A stretch of 64,000 nt of DNA from Hyphomicrobiales bacterium (GCA_017305635.1 JAFKKF010000011.1:140558-204557), one strand, 5' to 3'; counted from the stretch's first letter, positions 19,484 through 27,570 are shown. Translations and numbers: made by a program. The notes: generated by a model not told the origin, from the letters alone.

Positions 19484-20236
19484 TCAGAGCGAGAAGCCGC
19501 CGTCGACGCTGAACGCCTGGCCGGTGCAGTAGCTCGACTCATCCGAGGCGAGGTAGACGGCCATCCAGGCGATCTCCTCGGCCGTGCCGAGGCGGCCGAG
19601 CGGCTGGCGGTCGACGAAGGCCTGGCGGATCTCGTCAAGCGACTTGCTCTGCGCCTTCGCCTGGGTGGCGATGCGGTCGTCGAGCGAAGGCGACTGGATG
19701 GTGCCCGGATTGATCGCGTTGCAGCGGATGCCCTGGCGGATGAAGTCCGCCGCCACCGACTTGGTGAGGCCGATCACCGCCGCCTTGCTGGCGCCGTAGA
19801 CGAAGCGGTTGGGGATGCCGCGCACCGACGAGGCGCCCGAGGCGATATTGACGATCGAGCCCTTGCCCTTCTTCAGCATGCCCGGGAGGAAAGCCCGGAT
19901 CGTGCGGTGCATCGAGTGCACGTTGAGGTCGAAGGAGAAGTCGAAATCCTCGTCCGTGGTGGTCAGCACCGTGCCGTGATGGACGAAGCCGGCGCAGTTG
20001 AAGAGCACGTCGATCGTGCCGACCTTCTCGGCGAGCGCATTGACCGCGGCGGTGCTGCGCACGTCGAGCACGTCGGTCTGCCTGATGCCGTGCCCGGCGA
20101 GGTCGCGGAGCAGTTCCGGCTTGATGTCGGTCGCGATCACCTCGGCGCCTTCGGCGGCAAAGGCGATTGCCGTGGCGCGGCCGATGCCGGCGCCGGCCGC
20201 CGTCACCAATGCCCGCTTGCCCTTCAGTCGGTCCAT
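19484..20236 (-). CDS. BDH2/DHRS6-like SDR oxidoreductase
   Basis: A 250-residue SDR very similar in pattern to animal BDH2 (DHRS6): MDRLKGKRALVTAAGAGIG at the start, NCAGFVHHGTVL, SSVRGIPNRFVYGASKAAVI and SVAADFIRQGIRCNAINPGT all have direct counterparts there. The catalytic residues are the Ser in IASGASS and YGASK. Bacterial members are annotated as 2-keto-3-deoxy-L-fuconate dehydrogenases or 3-hydroxybutyrate dehydrogenases. With DenD next to it, oxidation of a hydroxy-acid intermediate is likely. It lies 19 bp after the alpha/beta hydrolase gene. Confidence 0.88.
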   Translation of the reverse strand: MDRLKGKRALVTAAGAGIGRATAIAFAAEGAEVIATDIKPELLRDLAGHGIRQTDVLDVRSTAAVNALAEKVGTIDVLFNCAGFVHHGTVLTTTDEDFDFSFDLNVHSMHRTIRAFLPGMLKKGKGSIVNIASGASSVRGIPNRFVYGASKAAVIGLTKSVAADFIRQGIRCNAINPGTIQSPSLDDRIATQAKAQSKSLDEIRQAFVDRQPLGRLGTAEEIAWMAVYLASDESSYCTGQAFSVDGGFSL

Positions 20237-20255
20237 CTTCTTCTCGTCCCTTTTC

Positions 20256-21191
20256 TTATTGGGTCTGGAGTTTCCGTCTCTCGCTCAGCATCCAGTTGAG
20301 CGTCACGCGCCAATCCGTCATGCGCAGCGACAGGCCATGGGTGCCGGCGCTGAAGAGCACGAACTGGATGGGATAGTCCGGAATGGCTGCCTTCATCTTC
20401 TTGAAAAAGGCCAGTTGCGAGCGCCAGCCGAGGACGGTGTCCTCGCGGCTGCCGCTGATGTGGATGGGCACGCGCCGGGGCGGAGGAATGTCCCGCGCCG
20501 TCTTCACATAGCCCTCCACCATGTCCGCGTCCAGAAAGGCGATGCCGCCGAGGAGCGGGCTGATCTGCGGATCGTAGAGGAGCCGCCAGCATATGCCGCC
20601 GCCGGCGGAGCCGCATAGCAGGAACACCGGCGCGCCCGGCGATTTCGCGGCCTGGTCGAGGACGAGCGCCTTGATCTGCGCCGTGCCCTTCGCCTTGAAG
20701 TCGGAGAAGCCGGCGGAGAGGTAGACCCCGCCGTTTCGCATCATCAGGTTCTTCAGGCGGTTGAAGTTGCCGCCATGGATCCAGTCGTCGGCGCCCGCCT
20801 TCATGCTGGCGCCGAAGCCATGGACGAATATGGTGATCGCCTTCGCCCCGCCGCCGGTGGCGCCGACGCCGATATATTTCATCGCGCCGGCGGGCGTATC
20901 GAGCGAGAAGGTGCCCTCGACCTCCTGCGTGTCGAGGGAGACGTATTTCGGATTGACCTTGGTGCCGCGCTCGACATCGCGGGCATAGAGGTCGCGCGGG
21001 CGGTTGTATTCGACCTCGAGGTAGTCGCCGTCATAGGCCCGGTCGAGGATGCGCGGATAGGCGAAGAGATCGTCCTTCCACGGCGCCAGCTGGTAAGGCA
21101 CCGGCGCCTTGGCGAGCGCCACCACCGGCAGCACCAGCGCCAGCGCAAGCACGGCGATCCGCGCGACTGACGGGACGCCGGCCACCCTCAC
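20256..21191 (-). CDS. secreted alpha/beta hydrolase
   Basis: A 311-residue protein. The GTG at 21191 overlaps the acetyltransferase stop (GTGA) and gives VRVAGVPSVARIAVLALALV, a signal peptide cleaved near ALA. The fold motifs are TIFVHGFGASMKAGADDW (oxyanion region), LLCGSAGGGICWRL (nucleophile Ser, SAGG elbow), and SGSREDTVLGW and SAGTHGLSLR (acid and His). It may release a sugar acid or ester in the periplasm for the operon, but the substrate is not known. The longer frame to 21308 lies inside the neighbour and is not used. Confidence 0.82.
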   Translation of the reverse strand: MRVAGVPSVARIAVLALALVLPVVALAKAPVPYQLAPWKDDLFAYPRILDRAYDGDYLEVEYNRPRDLYARDVERGTKVNPKYVSLDTQEVEGTFSLDTPAGAMKYIGVGATGGGAKAITIFVHGFGASMKAGADDWIHGGNFNRLKNLMMRNGGVYLSAGFSDFKAKGTAQIKALVLDQAAKSPGAPVFLLCGSAGGGICWRLLYDPQISPLLGGIAFLDADMVEGYVKTARDIPPPRRVPIHISGSREDTVLGWRSQLAFFKKMKAAIPDYPIQFVLFSAGTHGLSLRMTDWRVTLNWMLSERRKLQTQ

Positions 21192-21898
21192 CCGCGCTCC
21201 TCCGCATCCGCCCCGTTGAGCGCCGAGAGGCTCTCCCGCTGCTCGCCCTTGTCGTCGAAATTCTCCGGCGACAGCCAGCGCTCGAAGGCCGCCCGCCGGC
21301 CCGGCCACTCATTGTCGAGCATGGCGAACCAGGCCGTGTCGCGGTTGCGGCCCTTGATGATCATGTGCTGGCGGAAGGTGCCCTCGTAGGTGAAGCCGAA
21401 GCGCCGCGCCGCCCGCCGCGAGGGCGCGTTCAGCGCATTGCACTTCCACTCGTAGCGCCGGTAGCCGAGATCCTCGAAGACGTAGCGCGCCATCAGGTAC
21501 TGGATCTCGGTCGCGTTCCGCGTCCGCTGCAGCGCCGGCGAATAGACGATGTTGCCGATCTCGATTACCCGTGCGCCCGGCCGGATCTCCATGAGTGTGA
21601 CGATGCCCTGCGCCTTGCCGCTCGCCTTGTCGATCACCGCATAGGCGAAGGGATCGGCGGACCCGGCGCGTTCCTCGAGGAAGGCGCGGAAGGCGGCTTC
21701 GTCCGCGAAGGGCCCCTGGCCCATGTAGTCCCAGACCTCGTCACGCCCCTCCAGCGCCGCCCAGAGGTCGGTGCCGTGCCGGGCCGGATCGAGCTTCTCG
21801 GCGATCACGTATTGGCCGACGAGCCGCACCGGGCCCGGCTTCGGCGCGCCGCGCGCTTCCACCGCGACCCCGACCGGCCGATCTTTCTTCGCGCTCAT
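21188..21898 (-). CDS. GNAT family N-acetyltransferase (RimJ/RimL-like)
   Basis: A 236-residue acetyltransferase. The ATG at 21898 overlaps the upstream stop codon by four bases. The GNAT core has GIVTLMEIRPGARVIEIGNI (strands 3-4), RTRNATEIQYLMARYVFEDL (acetyl-CoA loop in the R.GI/NA position) and KCNALNAPSRRAARRFGFTY with the RimJ-type end TYEGTFRQHMIIKGRNRDTAW. This subgroup acetylates protein N-termini, amino acids or small amines. An N-terminal 25-residue basic stretch precedes the domain. Confidence 0.9.
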   Translation of the reverse strand: MSAKKDRPVGVAVEARGAPKPGPVRLVGQYVIAEKLDPARHGTDLWAALEGRDEVWDYMGQGPFADEAAFRAFLEERAGSADPFAYAVIDKASGKAQGIVTLMEIRPGARVIEIGNIVYSPALQRTRNATEIQYLMARYVFEDLGYRRYEWKCNALNAPSRRAARRFGFTYEGTFRQHMIIKGRNRDTAWFAMLDNEWPGRRAAFERWLSPENFDDKGEQRESLSALNGADAEERG

Positions 21899-22740
21899 GT
21901 CCGCCCCTCCCTTTGGTGCTGGTCCGCGGCGAAGAAGCGGTCGAGGTCGGCATGCTTCGCCGCCCCCGCGAGGCCGTCGAAACGCCCGGCCTTCAATTCC
22001 TCTGCCGCGCGCATGAAGCCGCCCCAGGCCGCCCGCGACAGGGCGCCGCCGACGCTGATGCGCCTGACCCCCATCGCAGCGAAATCGGCAACCGTGAAGT
22101 CGCTCGGCGCGCTCACCAGCACGTTCACCGGCTTCGGCGCCACCGCCGCGACGATCCGCTCGATCTGTTCGCGCTGGCGTGGCCCGGGCGCATAGAGGAC
22201 GTCGGCGCCCGCATCGGCGAAGCGCTTCAGCCGCCGCAGCGCCTCCTCGAGCGGATCGGCATGGCCGGTGAGGAAGCATTCGGCCCGCGCGACGAGGAGG
22301 ACGTCGCCGCCCGCCTTGTCGATGGCCTTTCGAGCCGCGCGCACCCGCTCGACCGCGAGGTCTGCGTCGTAGAGCGGCTCGCCGGCGCGACCGGTCGAAT
22401 CCTCGACCGAGATGCCCGCGGCGCCGGTCGCGATGCAGGCCGTCACGTTCTCGGCGACGTCATTCGGATCGTCGGCGAAGGCGTTGAGGTAGTCGGCATT
22501 GACCGGCACGTCGGCCGCATCGACCAGCGCGGCAATATGGGCCAGCATGTCGTCGCGCGAAATTCCGCCGTCCGGCAGGCCCGCCGCGAAGGCGACACCG
22601 GAGCTGGTCGTCGCCAGCGCCGGAAATCCGAGGCCCTGCAGCCAGCGCGCGCTGCCCACGTCGAACGGATTGGGGATCACGAAGCAGCCGGCCTCATGCA
22701 GGTCCCGGAAGGTCCGGCGCTTTTCGGCGACGCTCGGCAT
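21895..22740 (-). CDS. isocitrate lyase/phosphoenolpyruvate mutase family protein
   Basis: A 281-residue TIM-barrel lyase, first gene of the operon. The start at 22740 (MPSVAEKRRTFRDLHEAGCF) has GGAGG 11 bases upstream; an ATG at 22749 is the alternative. NPFDVGSARWLQGLGFPALA, VNADYLNAFADDP and GISVEDSTG (metal-binding acidic residues) fit the ICL/PEP-mutase superfamily, and the KxCGH-type isocitrate-lyase loop is absent. It likely cleaves or forms C-C or C-P bonds of a 2-oxo acid, as methylisocitrate- or oxaloacetate-lyase relatives do. It overlaps the acetyltransferase gene by 4 bases. Confidence 0.87.
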   Translation of the reverse strand: MPSVAEKRRTFRDLHEAGCFVIPNPFDVGSARWLQGLGFPALATTSSGVAFAAGLPDGGISRDDMLAHIAALVDAADVPVNADYLNAFADDPNDVAENVTACIATGAAGISVEDSTGRAGEPLYDADLAVERVRAARKAIDKAGGDVLLVARAECFLTGHADPLEEALRRLKRFADAGADVLYAPGPRQREQIERIVAAVAPKPVNVLVSAPSDFTVADFAAMGVRRISVGGALSRAAWGGFMRAAEELKAGRFDGLAGAAKHADLDRFFAADQHQREGRT

Positions 22741-22861
22741 GTCTGGCATTGCCTCCGGCCGGACGCGCACGCCATGCCGCCGGTCTGATTGATTTGGCGA
22801 GGGTTATGCGCCAGAAGTGCGGCCAAAATCAAACGATGCCAGCGGGCGGAGACGAGCCACC

Positions 22862-24043
22862 ATGTTCCATACCATCGAGGGTTTCGACCGGATCGGCGAG
22901 GAAAACGCCTTTGCCGTGCTGGCGCGCGCCACTGAGCTCGCCTCCCAGGGCCACGACATCATCAACCTCGGCATCGGCCAGCCGGATTTCCGCACGCCCG
23001 ACCACATCGTCGAGGCGGCCATCAAGGCGCTCCGCGACGGCCATCACGGCTATACCCCGGCGACCGGCATCAAGCCGCTCCGCGAGGCGGTCGCCGCCGA
23101 CACCTTGAAGCGCACCGGCGTCGAGGTCTCGCCCGACCAGGTCATCATCGTGCCGGGCGGCAAGGTCACCATGTTCGCCGCCATCCTCATGTTCGGCGAG
23201 CCGGGCGCCGACATCCTCTATCCCGACCCCGGCTTCCCGATCTACCGCTCGATGATCGAGTTCACCGGCGCGCGCCCCGTGCCGATCCCGATCCGCGAGG
23301 AAAACGGTTTCGCCTTCTCGGCCGAGGAGACGCTGGCGCTGATCACGCCGAAGACGCGGTTGATCATCCTCAACTCGCCCGCCAACCCGACCGGCGGCGT
23401 CACCCCGAAGGCCGAGATCGACAAGCTCGTCGCCGGCCTCGTCAAATGGCCCGACGTCGCGATCATGAGCGACGAGATCTACGGGCAGATGACCTATGAC
23501 GGCCTGCCCCACGTCTCGCTGCTCACCTATCCCGAGATCCGCGACCGCCTCATCATCCTCGACGGCTGGTCGAAAACCTATGCCATGACCGGCTGGCGCA
23601 TGGGCTGGTCGGTCTGGCCGAAGCCGCTTTACGACAAGGTCCGCAAGCTCGCGGTGAACTGCTGGTCCTGCGTCAACGCGCCCGCCCAGTTCGCCGGGCT
23701 CGCCGCGCTCACCGGCCCGCAGGATTCGGTCGCCGCCATGGTCGCCGAGTTCGACAAGCGCCGCAGGATCGTGGTCGAGGAGCTGAACAAGCTGCCGGGC
23801 ATTTCCTGCATCACGCCGAAGGGCGCCTTCTACGCTTTCCCGAACGTCTCCGGGACCGGCTTCAAGGCGAAGCAGCTCGCCTCCAAGCTCCTCGAGGAGA
23901 CGGGCGTCGCCACCATCGGCGGGCCCGATTTCGGCGTCCACGGCGAAGGCTATCTCCGCCTCTCCTACGCCAACTCGGCCGAGAACATCCTTCGCGCCAT
24001 CGGGCGCATGAAGGACTTCCTCGGCAAGCAGAAGGCGGCCTGA
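22862..24043 (+). CDS. pyridoxal-phosphate aminotransferase class I/II
   Basis: A 393-residue fold-type I aminotransferase. The start at 22862 has GGAG about 10 bases upstream. HDIINLGIGQPDFRTPDHIV, NSPANPTGG and DEIYGQMTYDG lie in order, and the PLP lysine is in DGWSKTYAMTGWRMGW. RLSYANSAENILRAI at the end carries the carboxylate-binding Arg. The pattern fits aspartate/alanine-type aminotransferases (AAT-I). It is divergent from the ICL-family operon. A weak sigma-54-like spacing (GG 22796, GC 22808) lies upstream. Confidence 0.9.
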   Translation: MFHTIEGFDRIGEENAFAVLARATELASQGHDIINLGIGQPDFRTPDHIVEAAIKALRDGHHGYTPATGIKPLREAVAADTLKRTGVEVSPDQVIIVPGGKVTMFAAILMFGEPGADILYPDPGFPIYRSMIEFTGARPVPIPIREENGFAFSAEETLALITPKTRLIILNSPANPTGGVTPKAEIDKLVAGLVKWPDVAIMSDEIYGQMTYDGLPHVSLLTYPEIRDRLIILDGWSKTYAMTGWRMGWSVWPKPLYDKVRKLAVNCWSCVNAPAQFAGLAALTGPQDSVAAMVAEFDKRRRIVVEELNKLPGISCITPKGAFYAFPNVSGTGFKAKQLASKLLEETGVATIGGPDFGVHGEGYLRLSYANSAENILRAIGRMKDFLGKQKAA

Positions 24044-24064
24044 ACAGGGACCGCCTGACGAGAG

Positions 24065-24343
24065 CTACGCAACCGCCTTCGCTACCATATCGGGATGGCG
24101 GGCGATGACCCGCACATAGGCCACGGCAAAATCGGGGGCGGTGACGCGGGCTTGTTCCCAATCGCGAAGCGTTCCGACCGGCACCCGGAACCGAGTGGCG
24201 AATTCCGACTGCGACAGGCCGAGCGCGGTCCGCGTGCGGCGGATGAGACGCGCCCGCTGACCCCGATCCATGGCTTCGACCGTGACGTCGAAATCATCTC
24301 CATCATCGGGATCAGAGGGCAGAGCGATACGCGCGTTCTTCAC
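24065..24343 (-). CDS. XRE-type helix-turn-helix antitoxin partner of a BrnT toxin
   Basis: A 92-residue protein with GTG start (AAGGAG 8 bases upstream). The N-terminal 25 residues are acidic (SDPDDGDDFDVTVE); residues 28-80 form an XRE HTH (LIRRTRTALGLSQSEFATRF and VPVGTLRDWEQARVTAPDFA). Length and layout match HigA/MqsA-like antitoxins. It overlaps the toxin gene by 32 bases and follows it, so the two are co-expressed. Likely role: neutralise the toxin and repress the pair's promoter. Confidence 0.85.
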   Translation of the reverse strand: MKNARIALPSDPDDGDDFDVTVEAMDRGQRARLIRRTRTALGLSQSEFATRFRVPVGTLRDWEQARVTAPDFAVAYVRVIARHPDMVAKAVA

Positions 24344-24584
24344 TTCCGTTGCTCCTTCTCACCGACATGAAGCGCGGCAGGTCGTCCCGCCACACGAAGA
24401 CCCCCGTGAACAGCTTCTCGCCAACCCGCCCGATCACCTTGAACCGCTCCTCGCCATCGATCGCCCGGATCGACGGAAGGATCAGGTGATTGTCGTCTTC
24501 GAGAATATTGTCGCCGAAAGCCAGCGACAGCCCATGCTTCCGGCGATTGGCTTCATCCTTGGCAGGATCGAACCTCTCATCCAC
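24312..24584 (-). CDS. BrnT family toxin
   Basis: A 90-residue RelE-fold protein. FDPAKDEANRRKHGLSLAFG matches BrnT (F.WDP.K...N..KHG), and the end FMSVRRSNGSEERAYRSAL matches the ISxR.A...ERR.Y block. GTG start at 24584: an in-frame TAG closes the frame four codons upstream (24596-24594), so no ATG start exists. It is a second, distinct BrnT in this window, here paired with an XRE antitoxin rather than a BrnA. The mRNA-interferase role is inferred from the family. Confidence 0.87.
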   Translation of the reverse strand: MDERFDPAKDEANRRKHGLSLAFGDNILEDDNHLILPSIRAIDGEERFKVIGRVGEKLFTGVFVWRDDLPRFMSVRRSNGSEERAYRSAL

Positions 24585-24640
24585 ATGGACATCCTACGGG
24601 ATTTCCGTATGTGACACAATCCGGCCTTGCCGGGCGCAGG

Positions 24641-24680
24641 AAAAGAAAAGGGCGGCGGGGGCACTTCAGCCACCGCCGCC
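24641..24680 (-). terminator. rho-independent terminator of the FMN reductase gene
   Basis: Read on the minus strand: GGCGGCGG (24680-24673), a 14-base loop, CCGCCGCC (24658-24651), then CTTTTCTTTT (24650-24641). An 8-bp GC-only stem plus a U-rich tail, about 60 bases after the reductase stop codon, makes this the clearest intrinsic terminator in the window. Confidence 0.7.
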
Positions 24681-24738
24681 ATCCGATTCCGATGATTGGG
24701 AAATTCCTGCCCGCCTCAACCTCGACGGGAAGGCGAGG

Positions 24739-25368
24739 TCATTCCGCCGGAGCGCCTTCGAGCTCGAGGTTCTGCTTGGCCTTGTGGTCGGCCTGGCGGG
24801 CGAGCTGCAGCGCCTTGCCGTACCAGAGAAGCTGCTCGATCAGCGCATGGGCCTGCTGCTCGACCGGCTTGAACTTCGCCGGATCGACCGGGGCGCTGTC
24901 GGCGGCCATGGACATGTAGACGTCCCACTGGATGTGGACCGCCTGGCGCACCGGCACCATCTGCATCTCGACCGCGACGGTGCGGAGCTGCTCGACCGCG
25001 CGACCGCCGCCGACCGAGCCGTAGGAGACGAAGCCTACGACCTTCTTGTTCCACTCCTTGTAGACCCAGTCGATCGCGTTCTTGAGGACGCCCGTGTAGC
25101 CGCGATTATATTCCGGCGCGACCATGACGTAGCCGTCCTTCTCGCCGATCTTCTTCGTCCAGCGGGCGACGACCTCGTTCTGGTAGGGCTCGCTGATCCA
25201 GCCCGGGCTGACCGGCTCGTCGAAGAAGGGCAGCGGATAGTCCTTGAGGTCGAGGAGCTCGGCCTCGATGTCGGGGTGCTTGTTGAGTTCGTCGAGAATC
25301 CAGCGGGCAGGCTTCTCGCCGAAGCGGCCGCGCCGCACGGTACCGAGGATCACGCCGATCTTGAGCAT
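24739..25368 (-). CDS. NADPH-dependent FMN reductase family oxidoreductase
   Basis: A 209-residue flavodoxin-like FMN-binding protein. GVILGTVRRGRFGEKPARWI binds the FMN phosphate (family form GS.R.....), and PEYNRGYTGVLKNAIDWVYK is the signature loop of the FMN_red/ArsH-ChrR group. SYGSVGGGRAVEQLR is the third flavin loop. It would reduce FMN, quinones or azo/chromate-type compounds with NADPH. It is monocistronic, with its own terminator at 24641-24680. Confidence 0.9.
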   Translation of the reverse strand: MLKIGVILGTVRRGRFGEKPARWILDELNKHPDIEAELLDLKDYPLPFFDEPVSPGWISEPYQNEVVARWTKKIGEKDGYVMVAPEYNRGYTGVLKNAIDWVYKEWNKKVVGFVSYGSVGGGRAVEQLRTVAVEMQMVPVRQAVHIQWDVYMSMAADSAPVDPAKFKPVEQQAHALIEQLLWYGKALQLARQADHKAKQNLELEGAPAE

Positions 25369-25513
25369 TGAAGGTCACTCCACGGGGCAATGGCGAGGAC
25401 AAGGCTCGCCTGTCTTGGGGAGCGTGAAACTGCCCAAGTGAGCACCCGCCCGGAAGGTCGGAATTTGTGGGAGTAGCTATCGGCGAAGGTGATGGTGCCG
25501 GTCGCCCGGACAC

Positions 25514-26005
25514 CTAGCTGCTGTAGAAGGCGCGGATCAGGTCGTGGACCTCGGCATCGCCGAGGCGGAGCATGTTCCAGGCGGCCCCGCCATGGGCATG
25601 TTCCAGCTCCTTCTCGCGCTGGCGCAGCATCTCGGCGAAACGGTCGACCAGCGCCGGCGAGCCGGCGAGGATCGGGGCGAGCGCGGCATGGTCGAACTCA
25701 ACCGCGTCGACGGCCTCGACCGCGATCACGGTGGCGCTCCGCGGCGCCCCGGTGAGCAGCGACATCTCGCCGACGATGTCGCCGACATAGAGCGTCGCGA
25801 TCGGATCCGGCTCGTCGGCAACGCGCACCTCGACCTGCCCGCTGTCGAGAACGAAGAGCGACATGCCGGGCTCGTCCTCGCGCATCAGCGCATCGCCCGC
25901 CGCGAAGCTCCGCCGCCTGGCGCCGGCCGCGAGCCGGTCGAGCTGCGTCCCGTCCAGCGTCTCGGAGAAGAACGCGATCAGTCCCAGCAGCTCGCGCGGT
26001 TCCAT
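25514..26005 (-). CDS. cyclic-nucleotide-binding domain protein
   Basis: A 163-residue protein that is essentially one cNMP-binding beta-roll. DGTQLDRLAAGARRRSFAAG begins the domain, and GDIVGEMSLLTGAPRSATVI is the phosphate-binding cassette (GE.SLL.G..R.AT). After it comes a helical tail with REKELEHAHGGAAWNMLRLG but no helix-turn-helix, so it is not a Crp-type regulator. Free-standing modules like this may act as sensory adaptors. It is 27 bp downstream of the LysR gene on the same strand. Confidence 0.85.
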   Translation of the reverse strand: MEPRELLGLIAFFSETLDGTQLDRLAAGARRRSFAAGDALMREDEPGMSLFVLDSGQVEVRVADEPDPIATLYVGDIVGEMSLLTGAPRSATVIAVEAVDAVEFDHAALAPILAGSPALVDRFAEMLRQREKELEHAHGGAAWNMLRLGDAEVHDLIRAFYSS

Positions 26006-26032
26006 GCGATCCGATCCTCCCGGTCTATCCCG

Positions 26033-27007
26033 TCAATTTCGGGCGATGCGGATGCCGCGGTCAAGGCCCCTCGCCGCCGGCAGCGACATGGGCTCGACGC
26101 ATTTCGGCAGGCGCCGGCGGATGTCGTCCATGAGCCAGCGCCCGGCGCGGCCCGGCGCCCGCCCACGCGGATAGATGAAATGGAGCGGCAGCTCCGGCGG
26201 CCGGAAGTCGGCGATCTCGAGCACCACCAGCCGTCCGCCGGCAATGTGCTCGCGCACCATATGGATCGGCATGTTGCACCAGCCGAATCCGCCGAGCAGG
26301 AAATCGAGGCGGGTCGAGAGGTCGGCGAAGCGGAAGGTCTGCTGGCTGAGCACGCTGCCGCCGATGCCGTTGGTGAGCGGCGAGCGGTCGGTGAGGACGA
26401 GCTGCACCTGGCGCTCGATGACGTCGCGCGGGATCGGCGAAGCTTCCTTGGCCAGCGGATGGCTCGCCGCCACCACCGGCACGGTCTGCACGCCGATCAG
26501 CGGATATATGTCGAAGTCGGCGGCCTGGCCCGGCAGGGGAACGGCGATGGCGAGGCGCGCCATGCCCTCCTGCAGGCGCTGCATCGCCCCGCCCAGCCCC
26601 TCCGTGAACACCGTCACCGGCAGGGAGGGGAATTCGACGCTGAGCGAGCGGATGCAGGCCATCAGCACGGCGTTCGGGAAGATGCCGTCGACGGCGAGCG
26701 TCAGCTCCGGCTCGACGTCCGAGGCGATGCTCTCCGCCCGCGCCTTCAGCGTGTCGGCCCCGGCGATCAGCCGCCGCGCATCCTGGAGGAGCACGCGCCC
26801 GGCATCGTTCAGCTTCGGCACCTTGCCGTCGCGATCGAAGAGCGGGAGACCGAGCGTCGATTCCAGCGACTGGACCGACTGGCTGATGGCGGACTGGACG
26901 CGTCCGAGCTTGCGGGCGGCGGCGGAGAAGCTCCCGGTCTCGGCCACGGTGGCGAGGATCCGGAGCTGGTCGAGCGTCAATCGGTCGAGCATCTGACCTA
27001 TCTTCAT
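26033..27007 (-). CDS. LysR family transcriptional regulator
   Basis: A 324-residue LTTR. The winged helix-turn-helix spans residues 10-70 (LDQLRILATVAETGSFSAAA and VQSAISQSVQSLESTLGLPL). From about residue 95 comes the two-lobed substrate-binding domain (ELTLAVDGIFPNAVLMACIR, and VVAASHPLAKEASP near the middle). A perfect CGCCAG-N13-CTGGCG inverted repeat 14 bases upstream of the ATG (27021-27045) is a likely autoregulatory site. It is divergent from the DUF1344 gene, but DUF1344 need not be its target. Confidence 0.92.
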   Translation of the reverse strand: MKIGQMLDRLTLDQLRILATVAETGSFSAAARKLGRVQSAISQSVQSLESTLGLPLFDRDGKVPKLNDAGRVLLQDARRLIAGADTLKARAESIASDVEPELTLAVDGIFPNAVLMACIRSLSVEFPSLPVTVFTEGLGGAMQRLQEGMARLAIAVPLPGQAADFDIYPLIGVQTVPVVAASHPLAKEASPIPRDVIERQVQLVLTDRSPLTNGIGGSVLSQQTFRFADLSTRLDFLLGGFGWCNMPIHMVREHIAGGRLVVLEIADFRPPELPLHFIYPRGRAPGRAGRWLMDDIRRRLPKCVEPMSLPAARGLDRGIRIARN

Positions 27008-27020
27008 CCTTGATGATGGT

Positions 27021-27045
27021 CGCCAGTATTTGGCCCATTCTGGCG
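27021..27045. promoter_or_regulatory. candidate LysR operator
   Basis: CGCCAG (27021-27026) and CTGGCG (27040-27045) are perfect inverted repeats with a 13-base AT-richer spacer. They lie in the 99-base divergent region between the LysR regulator and the DUF1344 gene, close to the LysR start, where LTTRs usually bind for self-repression. Confidence 0.5.
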
Positions 27046-27106
27046 TTGGATCAAGCGCCTACATCGGCGGGGTACGCATTGTTTCTTTCAAAGAGGAGTT
27101 ATCGTC

Positions 27107-27379
27107 ATGCGTAAGTTTGTTGCTGCTGCCGCCATTGCCGGCTTCCTGGGCACCTCCGTCGCCGCCTTTGCCGGCGAGGCGGTGGGCGTGGTCACCGGCG
27201 TCGATGCCTCGAGCCACACCATCACCCTCGGCAATGGCCAGACCTTCACGCTTGCCAACGAAGCGCAGGGTTCCGGCGCGTCGCTCGCCGACAATTTCAA
27301 GCCCGGCGACAAGGTCCACGTGATCTACCGCAACCTGAACGGCACGCCGACCGCGACCACTGTGTCTCCGCGCGGCTGA
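27107..27379 (+). CDS. DUF1344-type periplasmic protein
   Basis: A 90-residue exported protein. ATG at 27107 with AAAGAGGAG 6 bases upstream. Signal peptide MRKFVAAAAIAGFLGTSVAA, cleaved near AFA. The mature 70 residues form a small beta-rich domain: EAVGVVTGVDASSHTITLGN, then GQTFTLANEAQ, and FKPGDKVHVIYRNLNGTP. The pattern T..V......ITL..G.......F..GD.V.V.Y fits DUF1344, common in Hyphomicrobiales. Function is unknown; it resembles an OB-like fold that could bind metals or ligands. Confidence 0.8.
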   Translation: MRKFVAAAAIAGFLGTSVAAFAGEAVGVVTGVDASSHTITLGNGQTFTLANEAQGSGASLADNFKPGDKVHVIYRNLNGTPTATTVSPRG

Positions 27380-27390
27380 CCGCGCGGCTG

Positions 27391-27432
27391 CGAGGGACCA
27401 GCGCCCTTCCTCCCGGGGTCGCCGGTCCCTCG
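27391..27432 (+). terminator. stem-loop after the DUF1344 gene
   Basis: CGAGGGACC (27391-27399) and GGTCCCTCG (27424-27432) make a perfect 9-bp stem, with a GC-rich loop that can pair further. It lies 12 bases past the stop. No T-run follows, so termination is probable but not certain. Confidence 0.5.
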
Positions 27433-27448
27433 TATCCTCATGACGTTA

Positions 27449-27467
27449 TCATCATGTAATTTGATGA
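27449..27467. promoter_or_regulatory. AT-rich inverted repeat upstream of the RutE-like gene
   Basis: TCATCA (27449-27454) and TGATGA (27462-27467) flank the 7-base spacer TGTAATT. It is in the most AT-rich 90 bases of the local sequence, about 105 bases before the ATG at 27571, so it is a candidate regulator site near the promoter. No regulator is adjacent. Confidence 0.35.
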
Positions 27468-27570
27468 ATGACACCAGAATTTATCCAGTTCAAATGATGG
27501 ATTATTGAGCCCATCTTTCTCGCATACGGCCGCCCCGGGCGGGACTTGCGGCCGCGAAGAGAGAGAGATC

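Noticed and set aside
22796..22809. Second sigma-54 promoter upstream of the aminotransferase
   Set aside because: GG and GC are 10 bases apart, but the -12 element reads ATGCG rather than TTGC and the rest of the consensus is poor; kept only as a remark.
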